64,000 nt of DNA from Candidatus Babeliales bacterium (GCA_035455925.1 DATIEE010000028.1:1-64000); one strand, 5' to 3'. Numbered from the stretch's first letter, positions 36,150-45,211 are shown. The notes: generated by a model not told the origin, from the sequence alone. Translations and numbers: made by a program.

Positions 36150-36422
36150 ATGAACAAGGCAAAGTTAATTGAAGCAATGTCTAAAACAACAAAGCAGTCA
36201 AAAGCAACTTGTAAGGAGATGCTTGAATCTTTCCTTTCTACTGTTAGTGGCTCATTAAAGCAAGGAAAAGCAGTAGTTCTTACGGGATTTGGAACTTTTT
36301 CAGTAATGAAAAGAAAAAGCCGTGTTGGAATTAATCCAGTAACACGTGCAAAAATGACAATTGCTGCAAAAAAAGTTCCAAAATTTAAGCCTGGTAAAGC
36401 TTTAAAGGCATTAATAAAATAA
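36150..36422 (+). CDS. hup: HU-family DNA-binding protein
   Basis: A 90-residue histone-like protein that bends DNA and organises the nucleoid. The helical N-terminus starts NKAKLIEAMSK, then LTGFGTFSV, and the DNA-binding beta-arm region GINPVTRAKMTIAAKKVPKF. In the arm, the usual RNPxT is NPVT. A short C-terminal Lys-rich end follows. It is flanked by its own promoter and a perfect terminator, so it is probably monocistronic. Confidence 0.95.
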   Translation: MNKAKLIEAMSKTTKQSKATCKEMLESFLSTVSGSLKQGKAVVLTGFGTFSVMKRKSRVGINPVTRAKMTIAAKKVPKFKPGKALKALIK

Positions 36423-36449
36423 ATTTTGTTTTTATTGTGACTAAATATA

Positions 36450-36485
36450 AAAAAGAGAAGCGTCTTAAGACGCTTCTCTTTTTTA
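36450..36485 (+). terminator. Rho-independent terminator after HU
   Basis: A perfect palindromic stem of about 14 bp (AAGAGAAGCGTC, TTAA loop, GACGCTTCTCTT) followed by six Ts. Confidence 0.93.
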
Positions 36486-36575
36486 TATTTAACCCAATTT
36501 TCTTGATTGTACAATTATTTTGGCATTATACTTAAACTAGAAATATAAGAAAAGAGCGCAAAAGGAGGTTTTTTC

Positions 36576-36977
36576 ATGCTTAACGAAGGTTCTTCACAAA
36601 GCATAAGTTTAATTGAGACGTTAAAGAATACAGTTCAACCAGAGAATGTTGCTAGAAAAATTGGTATAGATAAAAATACACTTATTGATTTTTGCTTGTA
36701 CGGAGCAATAGGTTTTATTCTGGGATTTCTCATCAAGAAGTATAATGAATATTTTATTGCATTAGTACTTTTACTTGTTGGTCTTATTGTATTACAACAA
36801 CTTGATTATATTTCTCTTACTATTAATCTATCAAAAATACATGAAATGCTTGGATTGCGACATGTTTCTATCATTGGCGATAGATATGGGACCCTACTAT
36901 TAGAATGGATTAAAAGTAATATTATTGGATCTACGAGTCTTATCATTGGTTTTTTAATTGGACTTAAAGTGGGATAG
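36576..36977 (+). CDS. FUN14-like small membrane protein
   Basis: A 133-residue protein with about three hydrophobic segments. A first segment with GAIGFILGFLIKKYNE leads into VLLLVGLIVLQQLDYI. The last segment, STSLIIGFLIGLKVG, matches the GF(l)xGfkkG ending of FUN14 family proteins. FUNDC1 in mitochondria is a mitophagy receptor; bacterial members have no established role. AAAGGAGG gives a very strong ribosome site. It probably starts the transcript that includes the two secretion-ATPase genes. Confidence 0.65.
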   Translation: MLNEGSSQSISLIETLKNTVQPENVARKIGIDKNTLIDFCLYGAIGFILGFLIKKYNEYFIALVLLLVGLIVLQQLDYISLTINLSKIHEMLGLRHVSIIGDRYGTLLLEWIKSNIIGSTSLIIGFLIGLKVG

Positions 36978-36998
36978 TTAAAAAAAAAAGGAATTAAC

Positions 36999-37592
36999 AT
37001 GGACAATAATTTTGAAATAGGTTTTTTACGAATTTTAGTTAACTTAAAATATATAACAAGCGAAGATGCAATACGATTACTTGCATCTTTTCATGAATCT
37101 GACATCGAACAATTAGGTGACTTTTTGCTCAGCGAAGGAATTCTCGAACAAGAAAATCTCCTTGAAGCATTGTCAGAGTATTATCAAGTTCCATCATTTG
37201 ATGCCATAGGCTATTTTTTTGAAACACACTTATTACATATGTTTCCTAAAGATATGTTGTTGAGAAATGAAATTATTCCTTTGCAAGTTGATGAAAATAT
37301 AATGATTATGATTGCGGCAAATCCCAATAATGCTGATCTTTTGTTTGAAATTGGTGAAAATGTTTCTTATGACATTCGTTTTTATGTTGGTATCGCCCGT
37401 AATATTTGCGATGCAATCAAAGAATATTATGACAAAGCTGATACACAAGATGAACAAGATGAGGATATTCGCGAAGAACACTTGCTAATGGGTGAATTTT
37501 TATTTATCGAAGATGAAGATCTCATTCAAGATGAAATAGAAGACGAGGACAATGAAGTTGTCTATCAAGTAGAAGAGGATTTTTTTGAATAG
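36999..37592 (+). CDS. Stand-alone GspE/PilB N-terminal (MshEN-type) domain protein
   Basis: A 197-residue protein. Residues about 1-150 match the N-terminal domain of type II/IV secretion ATPases: LGDFLLSEGILEQENLLEALSEYYQVP, then IPLQVDENIMIMIAANP. An acidic tail (EDEDLIQDEIEDEDNE) ends it. The catalytic half is encoded by the next gene, which overlaps by 8 nt. In most bacteria these are one polypeptide, so this is a gene fission, with the acidic tail replacing the linker. AAAGGA precedes the ATG. Confidence 0.8.
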   Translation: MDNNFEIGFLRILVNLKYITSEDAIRLLASFHESDIEQLGDFLLSEGILEQENLLEALSEYYQVPSFDAIGYFFETHLLHMFPKDMLLRNEIIPLQVDENIMIMIAANPNNADLLFEIGENVSYDIRFYVGIARNICDAIKEYYDKADTQDEQDEDIREEHLLMGEFLFIEDEDLIQDEIEDEDNEVVYQVEEDFFE

Positions 37593-38763
37593 CCTTCATG
37601 ATATGAGTGATGAACAATCAGTTGTTGCTCGCGTTGATGAATTGCTCAACAATGCAATTACACGTAGAGCTTCGGATATTCATCTTGAATCAGTAAGAGA
37701 GGAACTACGTGTTCGTTTTCGTATAGATGGTGTTTTAGTCGATCAAAAATCATTTTCTTCTTCATTAAGCCTATCCATTATTGCACGCTTAAAGATACTA
37801 GGAGGCATGAATAGTGCAGAACGTAGAATGCCACAAGATGGCAAATTTAATGTTATGCATCATGGCAATGAAATTGACGTGCGTGTTTCAACGTTTCCTT
37901 GTTTATATGGTGAAAAAGTAGTAATACGAATTTTAAATCGTATGCTTCAAACAATCAGCCTAGGTAGCCTTGGCTTTGAATCTATTATGCTTCATACATG
38001 TAAGCAATTACTACAACGCCAAAGTGGTTTTTTTTTAGTTACCGGACCCACTGGATCAGGAAAAACAACAACACTTTATGCAGCGCTTTCTTTTTTGCAT
38101 AGTTCAGAAAAAAATATTGTTACTTTAGAAGATCCTGTTGAATATTCCTTGAATGGCATAACGCAAGCTCAAATAAATCTTGCAGCAGGGTTTGGTTTTG
38201 AGCAAGGAATGCGTTCGCTTGTTCGTCAAGATCCTGACATTATCATGGTTGGTGAAATTCGCGATAAAATTACCGCACGTATTGCAATTGAAGCGGCGCT
38301 GACTGGTCATCTTGTTTTGAGTACTTTACATACAACAGATGCTCCAAGTGCTATTATGCGATTAATGGATATGGGAGTTGAGCCTTTTTTGATTAATGCA
38401 GCACTTTCTGGTATTCTTGCACAACGCTTAGCACGTAAGCTATGTGATGCATGTTCGCAAACACGTGATGCGACACCAGAGGAAGAAGTTCTATTACAAT
38501 TTTACAACATTGATAATCATATGATATATGAGGCACATGGATGTCAATTATGTGATTATCTTGGCTATAAAGGACGTATTGGGATATTTGAGCTGTTAGA
38601 AATTTCTCCTGCGTTGCGTACATTAATCATAAAAAATCCTCAATTTAGTGATATCTACAATCAGGCAGTTACTGATGGAATGAAATCATTAGTCAATGAT
38701 GGCGCCGATAAGGTTGTAAAAGGAATTATTTCTTTAGCTGAATATATTCGCATTATTGCATAA
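37585..38763 (+). CDS. Type II secretion / type IV pilus assembly ATPase (GspE/PilB catalytic part)
   Basis: A 392-residue hexameric secretion ATPase without the N-terminal domain. It begins at RRASDIHLES, then Walker A GPTGSGKTTTLYAAL (about residue 151), Asp box VTLEDPVEY, Walker B QDPDIIMVGEIRD, and the His box LSTLHTTDAPSA. A tetra-Cys zinc site follows (CDAC ... CQLC). A TTG start at 37585 has AGAGG six bases before it; an ATG at 37603 lacks a ribosome site. It powers pilus assembly, DNA uptake or secretion. Confidence 0.92.
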   Translation: MNSLHDMSDEQSVVARVDELLNNAITRRASDIHLESVREELRVRFRIDGVLVDQKSFSSSLSLSIIARLKILGGMNSAERRMPQDGKFNVMHHGNEIDVRVSTFPCLYGEKVVIRILNRMLQTISLGSLGFESIMLHTCKQLLQRQSGFFLVTGPTGSGKTTTLYAALSFLHSSEKNIVTLEDPVEYSLNGITQAQINLAAGFGFEQGMRSLVRQDPDIIMVGEIRDKITARIAIEAALTGHLVLSTLHTTDAPSAIMRLMDMGVEPFLINAALSGILAQRLARKLCDACSQTRDATPEEEVLLQFYNIDNHMIYEAHGCQLCDYLGYKGRIGIFELLEISPALRTLIIKNPQFSDIYNQAVTDGMKSLVNDGADKVVKGIISLAEYIRIIA

Positions 38764-38798
38764 AAAAAGGCCGGTTTTTACACCAGCCGTTTTTTTAT
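38762..38798 (+). terminator. Rho-independent terminator
   Basis: GGCCGGT pairs with ACCAGCC (one G-U), flanked by A and T runs with a single bulge. It ends the secretion-ATPase transcript. Confidence 0.75.
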
Positions 38799-38819
38799 CT
38801 TTTTATAGTTATTCATTTA

Positions 38820-39800
38820 TTATATTTGTCGTCGATGAATGTATTCGTATAGGTTAGCCTTTTTATTACGATCATTACCTATGCAATACGTTTCAATAAG
38901 CTTATTTCTATAATTATTTTCAGAGTAACCATTTATACCGTGCTCGTAACCACTTTCTAATATTGTTGTAATAATTTGCGGGGTTTCATTATCTGGAATT
39001 GTTTTAATTATTGGATTATGTAAATTATTTTGTGTAATTAAATTTTGGTTTAGGCAATTATTATAAGTATTGATTATTCTATTCCGAACAGTGTATCTAA
39101 TTGATGCGATGTATTGCTGTTCTATAGCAGGTAGATAATTGATACTATCTTGCTCATTTACTAATTTTTCTATTTCATTCCCATAAGTATTGGTAAATAG
39201 TGTGATTTTGTTTATTGCACTATTTAATTGCTTTATACAAGTAGCAAGTTTTTGATGTTCATCAAATTGTATCGATAATGAAATAGGAGGATGCTTTTCT
39301 TCATTATCTATATATTGCTCGTTTGCTGAAAATACTAGTCTTGATTGGAATATGTTCTTTTTATAAGGAATCTTGAAACAAGAAATACCACTTTCAAGAA
39401 AATGAATAGGGAAAACTGGTATATGAGATGCAGGTATTAAAATTTGATTTGTTAATTGAGCAATTCTACTAAAATCATTGTTTAACGTTTTTCTAACGTC
39501 GCTAGCAGATGGAATATCAAATTTTATTGGAATAAATAAGGTATTGTTATCTAATGGAATATTCAAGAATGAACTTACGTTTTTACGTATTTCTTCATTT
39601 GCATACCCAATCAATCTGTTTGGCGTTAATTCTATTTTTATATTATAAGATGGGCAAATATTGTTTTGATTAGTTGTTTTTTGTATGCGTGAGGTCAAGA
39701 AAGGATAAGCACTAGAATCCATACTCAGCACTATACGAGTACCTAGTAAAAAAAATAAAAAAAACATGCGTAAAATTAATTTTGTTGGTAAACCTATCAT
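38820..39800 (-). CDS. Secreted protein of unknown function
   Basis: A 326-residue protein. Its signal peptide ends RIVLSM and the mature start is DSSAYPF. The body is mixed alpha/beta with many Asn, Ile and Tyr residues. Near residue 62 is YANEEIRKNVSSFLNIPLD, vaguely F-box-like but without the later consensus. A very strong ribosome site (AGGGGGATACCA) precedes the ATG. No family recognised. It is monocistronic and convergent with the secretion-ATPase operon. Confidence 0.65.
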   Translation of the reverse strand: MIGLPTKLILRMFFLFFLLGTRIVLSMDSSAYPFLTSRIQKTTNQNNICPSYNIKIELTPNRLIGYANEEIRKNVSSFLNIPLDNNTLFIPIKFDIPSASDVRKTLNNDFSRIAQLTNQILIPASHIPVFPIHFLESGISCFKIPYKKNIFQSRLVFSANEQYIDNEEKHPPISLSIQFDEHQKLATCIKQLNSAINKITLFTNTYGNEIEKLVNEQDSINYLPAIEQQYIASIRYTVRNRIINTYNNCLNQNLITQNNLHNPIIKTIPDNETPQIITTILESGYEHGINGYSENNYRNKLIETYCIGNDRNKKANLYEYIHRRQI

Positions 39801-40011
39801 TGGTATCCCCCTAATTGATATAAATTTAAACTATACTTACATTTATAATTATATCAATTAATTATATCTTGTCAAAAAAAATAAAAATTTTCAAATTGGT
39901 GATTTTCCTGAAGGTGTAAGAAAAATGATGGTCGTAATGATATGATGTGCTTTATTTCTATAGTTCAGGTTAAAGTCAGGTTGCCTCCTTTTAATGTTAA
40001 TTGTTTTTTGT

Positions 40012-40017
40012 TATACT
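40012..40017 (+). promoter_or_regulatory. Candidate -10 element immediately before sufC (possible leaderless start)
   Basis: TGTTATACT provides an extended -10 (TATACT at 40012-40017). The sufC ATG at 40026 lies where transcription would begin, and no Shine-Dalgarno is visible. Confidence 0.3.
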
Positions 40018-40025
40018 CTATTATT

Positions 40026-40775
40026 ATGAAAAAACATATATCTCTTCTCATTAACAATCTTTATGTGTCAGTTATTGATAAACCAGTGCTTTATGATATT
40101 GACCTGACGATCAATTTCGGAACTATCCATGTCATCATGGGACCAAACGGTTCAGGTAAAAGTAGCTTGGCGTATGCGCTTATGGGTCATCCAAGTTATG
40201 CAATAACTTCAGGAACTGTTTCAATGAATGAATCTGACATAACAACTTTATCAGTACACGAACGCGCAAAAAATGGCCTCTTTTTATCATTTCAACATCC
40301 ATGTGAGATTCCTGGTGTCTCAGTTGCATCATTTCTAAAAGAAGCATATATTTCTGTAACGGGTGAAAAAATAACTGTTGTTGAATTTCAAAAACTACTC
40401 ATTGCTCGATGTGAACAATTAGCGATTGATCCTACTTTTACAACGAGAGGATTAAATGAAGGATTTTCAGGTGGTGAAAAAAAACGTTTCGAACTATTGC
40501 AACTATTAATATTACAGCCTAAGATCGCAATACTTGATGAAATTGATTCAGGACTTGATATTGATTCGCTTAAAATTGTAGCAATGGGTATTGAGTATGC
40601 ACGTAAAGAAAATCCTATGATGAGTATTATCCTGATTACACATTATCAAAGAATTTTAAATTATATTATACCAGATCACGTTCATATTTTATCTGAGGGG
40701 CGAATTATTATTGCAGGAGATGCATCAATCGTTAACAAGATAGAATTGCATGGATATGATCAATTAAAAACATAA
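40026..40775 (+). CDS. sufC: Fe-S cluster assembly ATPase SufC
   Basis: ABC-type ATPase of the SufBCD scaffold. Walker A is GPNGSGKSS, then FLSFQHPCEIPGVSV (the family-specific Q-loop region), signature FSGGEKKR and Walker B IAILDEIDSGLD, then LITHYQRIL. From the ATG at 40026 the protein is 249 aa, the normal size; upstream in-frame codons from 39942 are unlikely to be translated. It heads sufC-B-D-S. Confidence 0.95.
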   Translation: MKKHISLLINNLYVSVIDKPVLYDIDLTINFGTIHVIMGPNGSGKSSLAYALMGHPSYAITSGTVSMNESDITTLSVHERAKNGLFLSFQHPCEIPGVSVASFLKEAYISVTGEKITVVEFQKLLIARCEQLAIDPTFTTRGLNEGFSGGEKKRFELLQLLILQPKIAILDEIDSGLDIDSLKIVAMGIEYARKENPMMSIILITHYQRILNYIIPDHVHILSEGRIIIAGDASIVNKIELHGYDQLKT

Positions 40776-40789
40776 AAAACATATAAATC

Positions 40790-40892
40790 AGCAAAATAGA
40801 GTTTTTTATATTGGCTAACTCTAAAATGCGGATGCCTCTTTTGCTATATGCCACTTTCTGTTATGCTATATATAATAAAAAGTGTATTTTTT
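40790..40892 (+). promoter_or_regulatory. Structured sufC-sufB spacer with competing hairpins
   Basis: In the spacer, 40790-40801 can pair with 40836-40845 (AGCAAAA...GAG with CTCTTTTGCT). Inside it, TAGAGTT can instead pair with AACTCTA. A third stem CACTTT (40852-40857) with AAAGTG (40879-40884) is followed by TATTTTTT, like a weak terminator. This looks like an attenuator or differential-expression element, but no known class is recognised. Confidence 0.35.
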
Positions 40893-40992
40893 GTAATTAA
40901 CAATATCTTCGTATCTGTTTTTACTCAATCAATACTTTATGATATTAATCTTAATTATTTTAAATAATTATATAAATGCAATGGGTTAAAGT

Positions 40993-42345
40993 ATGCCAGC
41001 ATCAAATTATATTTTTAGAACGGCTAAAGGTATTAATAGAAAAATAGTAACACAGATTTCTGAAAAAAAAAACGAACCTGGATGGATGACCGATTTTAGA
41101 CTTGCAGCGCTTAAAATTTTTGAAGATAAACCTATGCCAGGTTGGGGAGCAGATTTAACCAAATTAGATCCAGAAGATATCTATTATTACGTTAAGCCAA
41201 TAGAAGATCAGCATACGCAATGGTCGGATGTTCCTGATAAAATTAAAAAGACATTTGAAAAATTGGGTATTCCTCAAGCAGAACAAAAATTTTTAGCTGG
41301 TGTTGGAGCTCAATTTGATTCTGAGGTTGTGTATAAAAACCTAAAAAAGCGATGGGCTGATCAAGGTGTAATTTTTTCTGATATGAATAGCGCACTCAGA
41401 GATCATGAAGCAATTGTTAAACAATATATTTCTACCGTGATTCCTGCGCACGATAATAAATTTGCAGCGCTTAATTCTGCTGTATGGAGCGGGGGAAGTT
41501 TTGTGTATGTCCCAGCTGGTGTACATATTGATATGCCATTGCAAGCATATTTTCGTATTGATTCATCACAAATGGGGCAATTTGAACGTACACTCATTAT
41601 TGCAGAGCCAGGTAGTTTCGTTGAATATGTTGAAGGGTGCAGCGCTCCCATTTATAAAAAAAATTCCTTACATAGTGCTGTTGTTGAACTTATTGCGTTA
41701 AAGCAATCCCATATTCGCTACACGACTATTCAAAACTGGTCAGATAATGTCTATAACTTAGTAACCAAGCGAGCTGTTGCATATAGCAATGCACGAGTTG
41801 AATGGGTCGATGGTAATTTCGGCAGTAAGATAACTATGAAATATCCCAGTATTGTACTCAAGGAATCTGGCGCCAAAGGATCTATTATTTCACTTGCAGT
41901 AGCGTCTCGCGGCCAACATCAGGATGCTGGTGGAAAAATTTTTCATTGCGCTCCCCATACAACGTCGACTATCATTGCAAAATCAATTAGTAAAGATGGT
42001 GGCCGTTCAAGTTATCGTGGGATGTTGAAAGTTATTAAAGGCGCTCATAGTGTACGATCAAAAGTACAATGTGATGCGCTTATTTTTGATGATATATCTC
42101 GTACTGATACATATCCAACGATTGATATTAAAGAGGATAACGTTGATATTGGCCATGAAGCATCAGTTAGCAAGATAAGCGATGAACAGTTATTTTATCT
42201 GCAATCACGAGGCTTAAGTGAACAATTAGCACGAGCGCTTATTGTTAATGGTTTTGTTGATGCATTTGTACGTCTGTTACCAATGGAATATGCAGTAGAG
42301 ATCAATCGTTTGATTGCAATGGAAATGGAGGATTCAATTGGATAA
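40993..42345 (+). CDS. sufB: Fe-S cluster assembly protein SufB
   Basis: Scaffold subunit on which clusters are built with SufC and SufD. Typical segments are PGWMTDFRLAALKIF, SVWSGGSFVYVPAGVHIDMPLQAYFRI, EGCSAPIY, KRAVAYSNARVEWVDGNFGSK, and DISRTDTYPTIDIKEDNVDIGHEASVSKI (split here over its beta turns). Length 450 aa is slightly short. It is separated from sufC by a 217-nt spacer with hairpins. Confidence 0.95.
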   Translation: MPASNYIFRTAKGINRKIVTQISEKKNEPGWMTDFRLAALKIFEDKPMPGWGADLTKLDPEDIYYYVKPIEDQHTQWSDVPDKIKKTFEKLGIPQAEQKFLAGVGAQFDSEVVYKNLKKRWADQGVIFSDMNSALRDHEAIVKQYISTVIPAHDNKFAALNSAVWSGGSFVYVPAGVHIDMPLQAYFRIDSSQMGQFERTLIIAEPGSFVEYVEGCSAPIYKKNSLHSAVVELIALKQSHIRYTTIQNWSDNVYNLVTKRAVAYSNARVEWVDGNFGSKITMKYPSIVLKESGAKGSIISLAVASRGQHQDAGGKIFHCAPHTTSTIIAKSISKDGGRSSYRGMLKVIKGAHSVRSKVQCDALIFDDISRTDTYPTIDIKEDNVDIGHEASVSKISDEQLFYLQSRGLSEQLARALIVNGFVDAFVRLLPMEYAVEINRLIAMEMEDSIG

Positions 42346-42346
42346 T

Positions 42347-42979
42347 ATGGTATATACATATGTTATCAATGAGAATCAACAAAAGAATTATAATTTTTTA
42401 TTTGATAATTCTAATCATGCTGACAATGTTTTTATTCAATTTGATGTGCATCAAAATGCTACGCTTGTCGCGGAAATCCTTATTGCTCATACAAATGTCA
42501 ATATTACTATTAATTGTATTTTACGAGGAGAAGGTGCTGATGCGCGCATTACTGGTATCTATATCCTAGAACAATCAAATACTATTAAAATTAACACACT
42601 ACAACATCATCAATCCGCTCACACACGTAGCCTGCTGATAATGAAGGGAGCATTATGTGATAATGCACGTGTTAATTATCAAGGAACTATTCGAGTTGAA
42701 CAGAAAGCACGTGGCACGCATGCATCGCAAGAAAACAAAAATATTCTTTTAAGCAATGGTGCACATGCAGTTTCAATACCAAACTTAGAAGTGCTTACGC
42801 ATGATGTTCATTGTTTTCATGCTAGTGCAATTGGCAAATTTGATGCTGATCAGTTATTTTATACAGCATCACGTGGCATCGATGAAAAAATTGCACAACA
42901 ACTTTTATTACATGCATTTTTTGAAAAACTTTTTTTCGATACACTATTAATTGAAAAAGTTAAATTGTTACTTGAATAA
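42347..42979 (+). CDS. sufD: Short SufD-like Fe-S assembly protein
   Basis: About 210 residues, roughly half the usual SufD length. It retains the beta-helix core and the C-terminal block: NARVNYQGTIRVEQKARGT, LSNGAHAVSIPNLEVLTHDVHCFHASAIGKFDADQLFY, then SRGI and LLLHAFFEKLF (spaced along the last 110 residues). The N-terminal helical part is absent. The ATG at 42347 directly follows the sufB stop. It probably forms the SufB-SufC2-SufD complex in reduced form. Confidence 0.85.
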   Translation: MVYTYVINENQQKNYNFLFDNSNHADNVFIQFDVHQNATLVAEILIAHTNVNITINCILRGEGADARITGIYILEQSNTIKINTLQHHQSAHTRSLLIMKGALCDNARVNYQGTIRVEQKARGTHASQENKNILLSNGAHAVSIPNLEVLTHDVHCFHASAIGKFDADQLFYTASRGIDEKIAQQLLLHAFFEKLFFDTLLIEKVKLLLE

Positions 42980-42982
42980 TAT

Positions 42983-44215
42983 ATGAGATTTGCAGTGAAT
43001 ATATTTAAAAAATTACGAGATGATTTTCCTATCTTAACGCAACAAGTTAATGGTTATCCGTTAGTAGCGTGTGATAATGCATCAACAACACATAAGCCAC
43101 AATCAGTAATTGATGCTATGGTTCAATTTTATACAACAACAAATGCTAATATTTATCGTGGCATTCATTCATTCGCAGAACAAGCTACTAAAAAATATGA
43201 AGAGGCGCGACAAAAAGTGGCACAATTTATTGGCGCTTATCAAGACGAAGTCATTTTTACAGGTGGATGTACATCAGGAATTAATTTTGTTACAGCCACA
43301 TGGGGTGAAATATCTATTCAAGCGGGCGATGAAATTGTTATGACAGAACTTGAGCATCATGCAAATTTATTACCCTGGCAACGACTCGCTCATAAAAAAG
43401 GTGCTATTCTCAAATTTATTCCTGTTCTTTCTGATGGAAATCTTGATCTTTCCCATCTCAATACTATTATCACTAACAAAACTAAAATTGTTTCTGTTAT
43501 TCATGTTTCTAATGCGATTGGCACTCATGTTGATATTACTACCATTATTGCTCGCGCTCGTGTGGTTGGTGCACGTATTCTTATTGATGCTGCACAATCT
43601 ATACCACATCAAAAAATCAATGTTCATGATATTGATTGTGATTTTTTAGTCTTTTCAGGGCATAAAATGTTGGGACCAACGGGAATTGGTGTGCTTTTCA
43701 TTAAACAAGAGTTGCATGCATATATTCCGCCCTATGAAGTTGGAGGCGGCATGGTTGAAAATGTTGATCGTATTCATGCATCATGGGCACCTTCTCCACA
43801 AAAATTTGAAGCAGGAACACCGCCAATAGCACAAGCAATTGGTTTGGGCGCAGCAATTGATTATTTAGAAAAACATATTGATTTTAACAAATTAGTTATA
43901 CATGAAGCTCAACTATGTGCACGTCTTATTGATGGATTATTGCCATTACAGAAAATAACACTTTTAGGGTCTTTATCTCAACTCAAACAAAATGGCCACT
44001 TAGTGAGTTTTTTAGTAGATGGTTTCCATAGCCATGACGTGGCAGCATTTTTAGATGCACGAGGCATTTCTGTTCGCGCAGGACATCATTGCGCGCAACC
44101 GTTTGCTAAACAACTCGGGTATGATGCTTCTGTACGCGTCAGTTTTTATTTTTATAATACTATGCAAGAAGTTGATAGTATTATTTCAGCATTACATGAA
44201 TTACTCACAATATGA
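42983..44215 (+). CDS. sufS: Cysteine desulfurase SufS
   Basis: PLP enzyme that removes sulfur from cysteine for cluster assembly. N-terminal DNASTTHKP stands for the usual DNAATT. The PLP Lys is in FSGHKMLGPTGIG and the catalytic Cys in RAGHHCAQPF. Also present are TELEHHANLLPWQ and the family-typical GGGMVENV. Length 410 aa is normal. It starts 3 nt after sufD. The usual sulfur-transfer partner SufE or SufU is absent from the operon. Its last 11 nt overlap the convergent HAD gene. Confidence 0.95.
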   Translation: MRFAVNIFKKLRDDFPILTQQVNGYPLVACDNASTTHKPQSVIDAMVQFYTTTNANIYRGIHSFAEQATKKYEEARQKVAQFIGAYQDEVIFTGGCTSGINFVTATWGEISIQAGDEIVMTELEHHANLLPWQRLAHKKGAILKFIPVLSDGNLDLSHLNTIITNKTKIVSVIHVSNAIGTHVDITTIIARARVVGARILIDAAQSIPHQKINVHDIDCDFLVFSGHKMLGPTGIGVLFIKQELHAYIPPYEVGGGMVENVDRIHASWAPSPQKFEAGTPPIAQAIGLGAAIDYLEKHIDFNKLVIHEAQLCARLIDGLLPLQKITLLGSLSQLKQNGHLVSFLVDGFHSHDVAAFLDARGISVRAGHHCAQPFAKQLGYDASVRVSFYFYNTMQEVDSIISALHELLTI

Positions 44216-45032
44216 CCCCACATTTTTTTAGCTTTTTAATTACGTGCGATATTTTATCATGCACAATTGTTTGCATTCCTAATTGTCGTGCAGCAGCAGC
44301 AGTCTCTTCAAGATCATCAATAAGTATGCAATCTTTAGGATCAAGATTATATGCAGTACAAAGATGATTAAAAACAGCAATATTTGGTTTTATTATTTTA
44401 ATATGTGATGAAATAACAGCGCCATCAAAATGCTTTAAAATGTCAGGGTATGTATTTTTAACTATCGCATATAATTCTTCTGCCGCATTGCCAACAATAT
44501 ATATTTTGTGCCCAGCATTTTTTAATTTTTGCGCGAGCTGAATCATTGGCTTTATTGGTTCAATTACGCTAGCCACTGTTTCAGGGTCAAGAATAAGATT
44601 AATGATAGTAGTCATAAGATTTTTTTCTTTGATACTACTGAAGAATTTTTCTGTATCAAGTTGTGCAATACTTTGAGTAAGCTCGCCTTTCGTTTCTGCG
44701 CATGTTTTTTTACCTTCTTGTAATTCAACAATGCAACGTGGCATTATTCTATCTTTAAGTGTTATAGAAATATGTGGTTTTTGTGTTTCATGTTTACTTA
44801 TTGCAGCAAGCATATCTAGACACCGATGTCCAGGATTTTTCCAATGAGTTAATGTATAACTTGCAAGTGTTCCATAACCAATTTTTTTTGCAAATCCAAC
44901 TTGATTTTCTTTGATTAATACATTGGTAAGATCAAAAAGTATTACATATTTTTTAGCTTGATGAGATATTTGTGTTATTGTATAGATAAAAATGAATAAT
45001 AATAGCATGCTTATAAAGCGATGAGATAGCAT
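44205..45032 (-). CDS. Exported HAD-superfamily hydrolase-like protein
   Basis: A 275-residue protein with an N-terminal signal or anchor (FISMLLLFIFIYTIT). HAD motif I is ILFDLTNVL, so the second catalytic Asp of DxD is replaced by Thr; motif II is IVGNA, then a Lys in KIIKPN and motif III LIDDLEET. YihX-like HADs also lack the second Asp. A paralogue lies at 48115-49092. AGGAG precedes the ATG. Substrate unknown; export of a HAD protein is uncommon. Confidence 0.8.
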   Translation of the reverse strand: MLSHRFISMLLLFIFIYTITQISHQAKKYVILFDLTNVLIKENQVGFAKKIGYGTLASYTLTHWKNPGHRCLDMLAAISKHETQKPHISITLKDRIMPRCIVELQEGKKTCAETKGELTQSIAQLDTEKFFSSIKEKNLMTTIINLILDPETVASVIEPIKPMIQLAQKLKNAGHKIYIVGNAAEELYAIVKNTYPDILKHFDGAVISSHIKIIKPNIAVFNHLCTAYNLDPKDCILIDDLEETAAAARQLGMQTIVHDKISHVIKKLKKCGVIL

Positions 45033-45211
45033 TATCTTCTCCTAAAGTTATATTTATTTGCTTTTACCTTTTTTATACTATTGTATTAACTTTTTTGTAT
45101 GCAACTATTTTAAGATATTTGCATATTTATAAGTATCTTGTAGAATAAAGTACTATGTTGCAAAATCATGCAGATAGAAAATTATAAAATGACAACAACG
45201 AGGAATTTTTT

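Noticed and set aside
38820-39800. F-box in the secreted 326-residue protein
   Set aside because: Only one short helix resembles the motif; the downstream VSKxW-like part is missing.
42983-43649. Alternate plus-strand frames inside sufS
   Set aside because: Wholly inside a conserved enzyme gene with clear catalytic motifs in the main frame.
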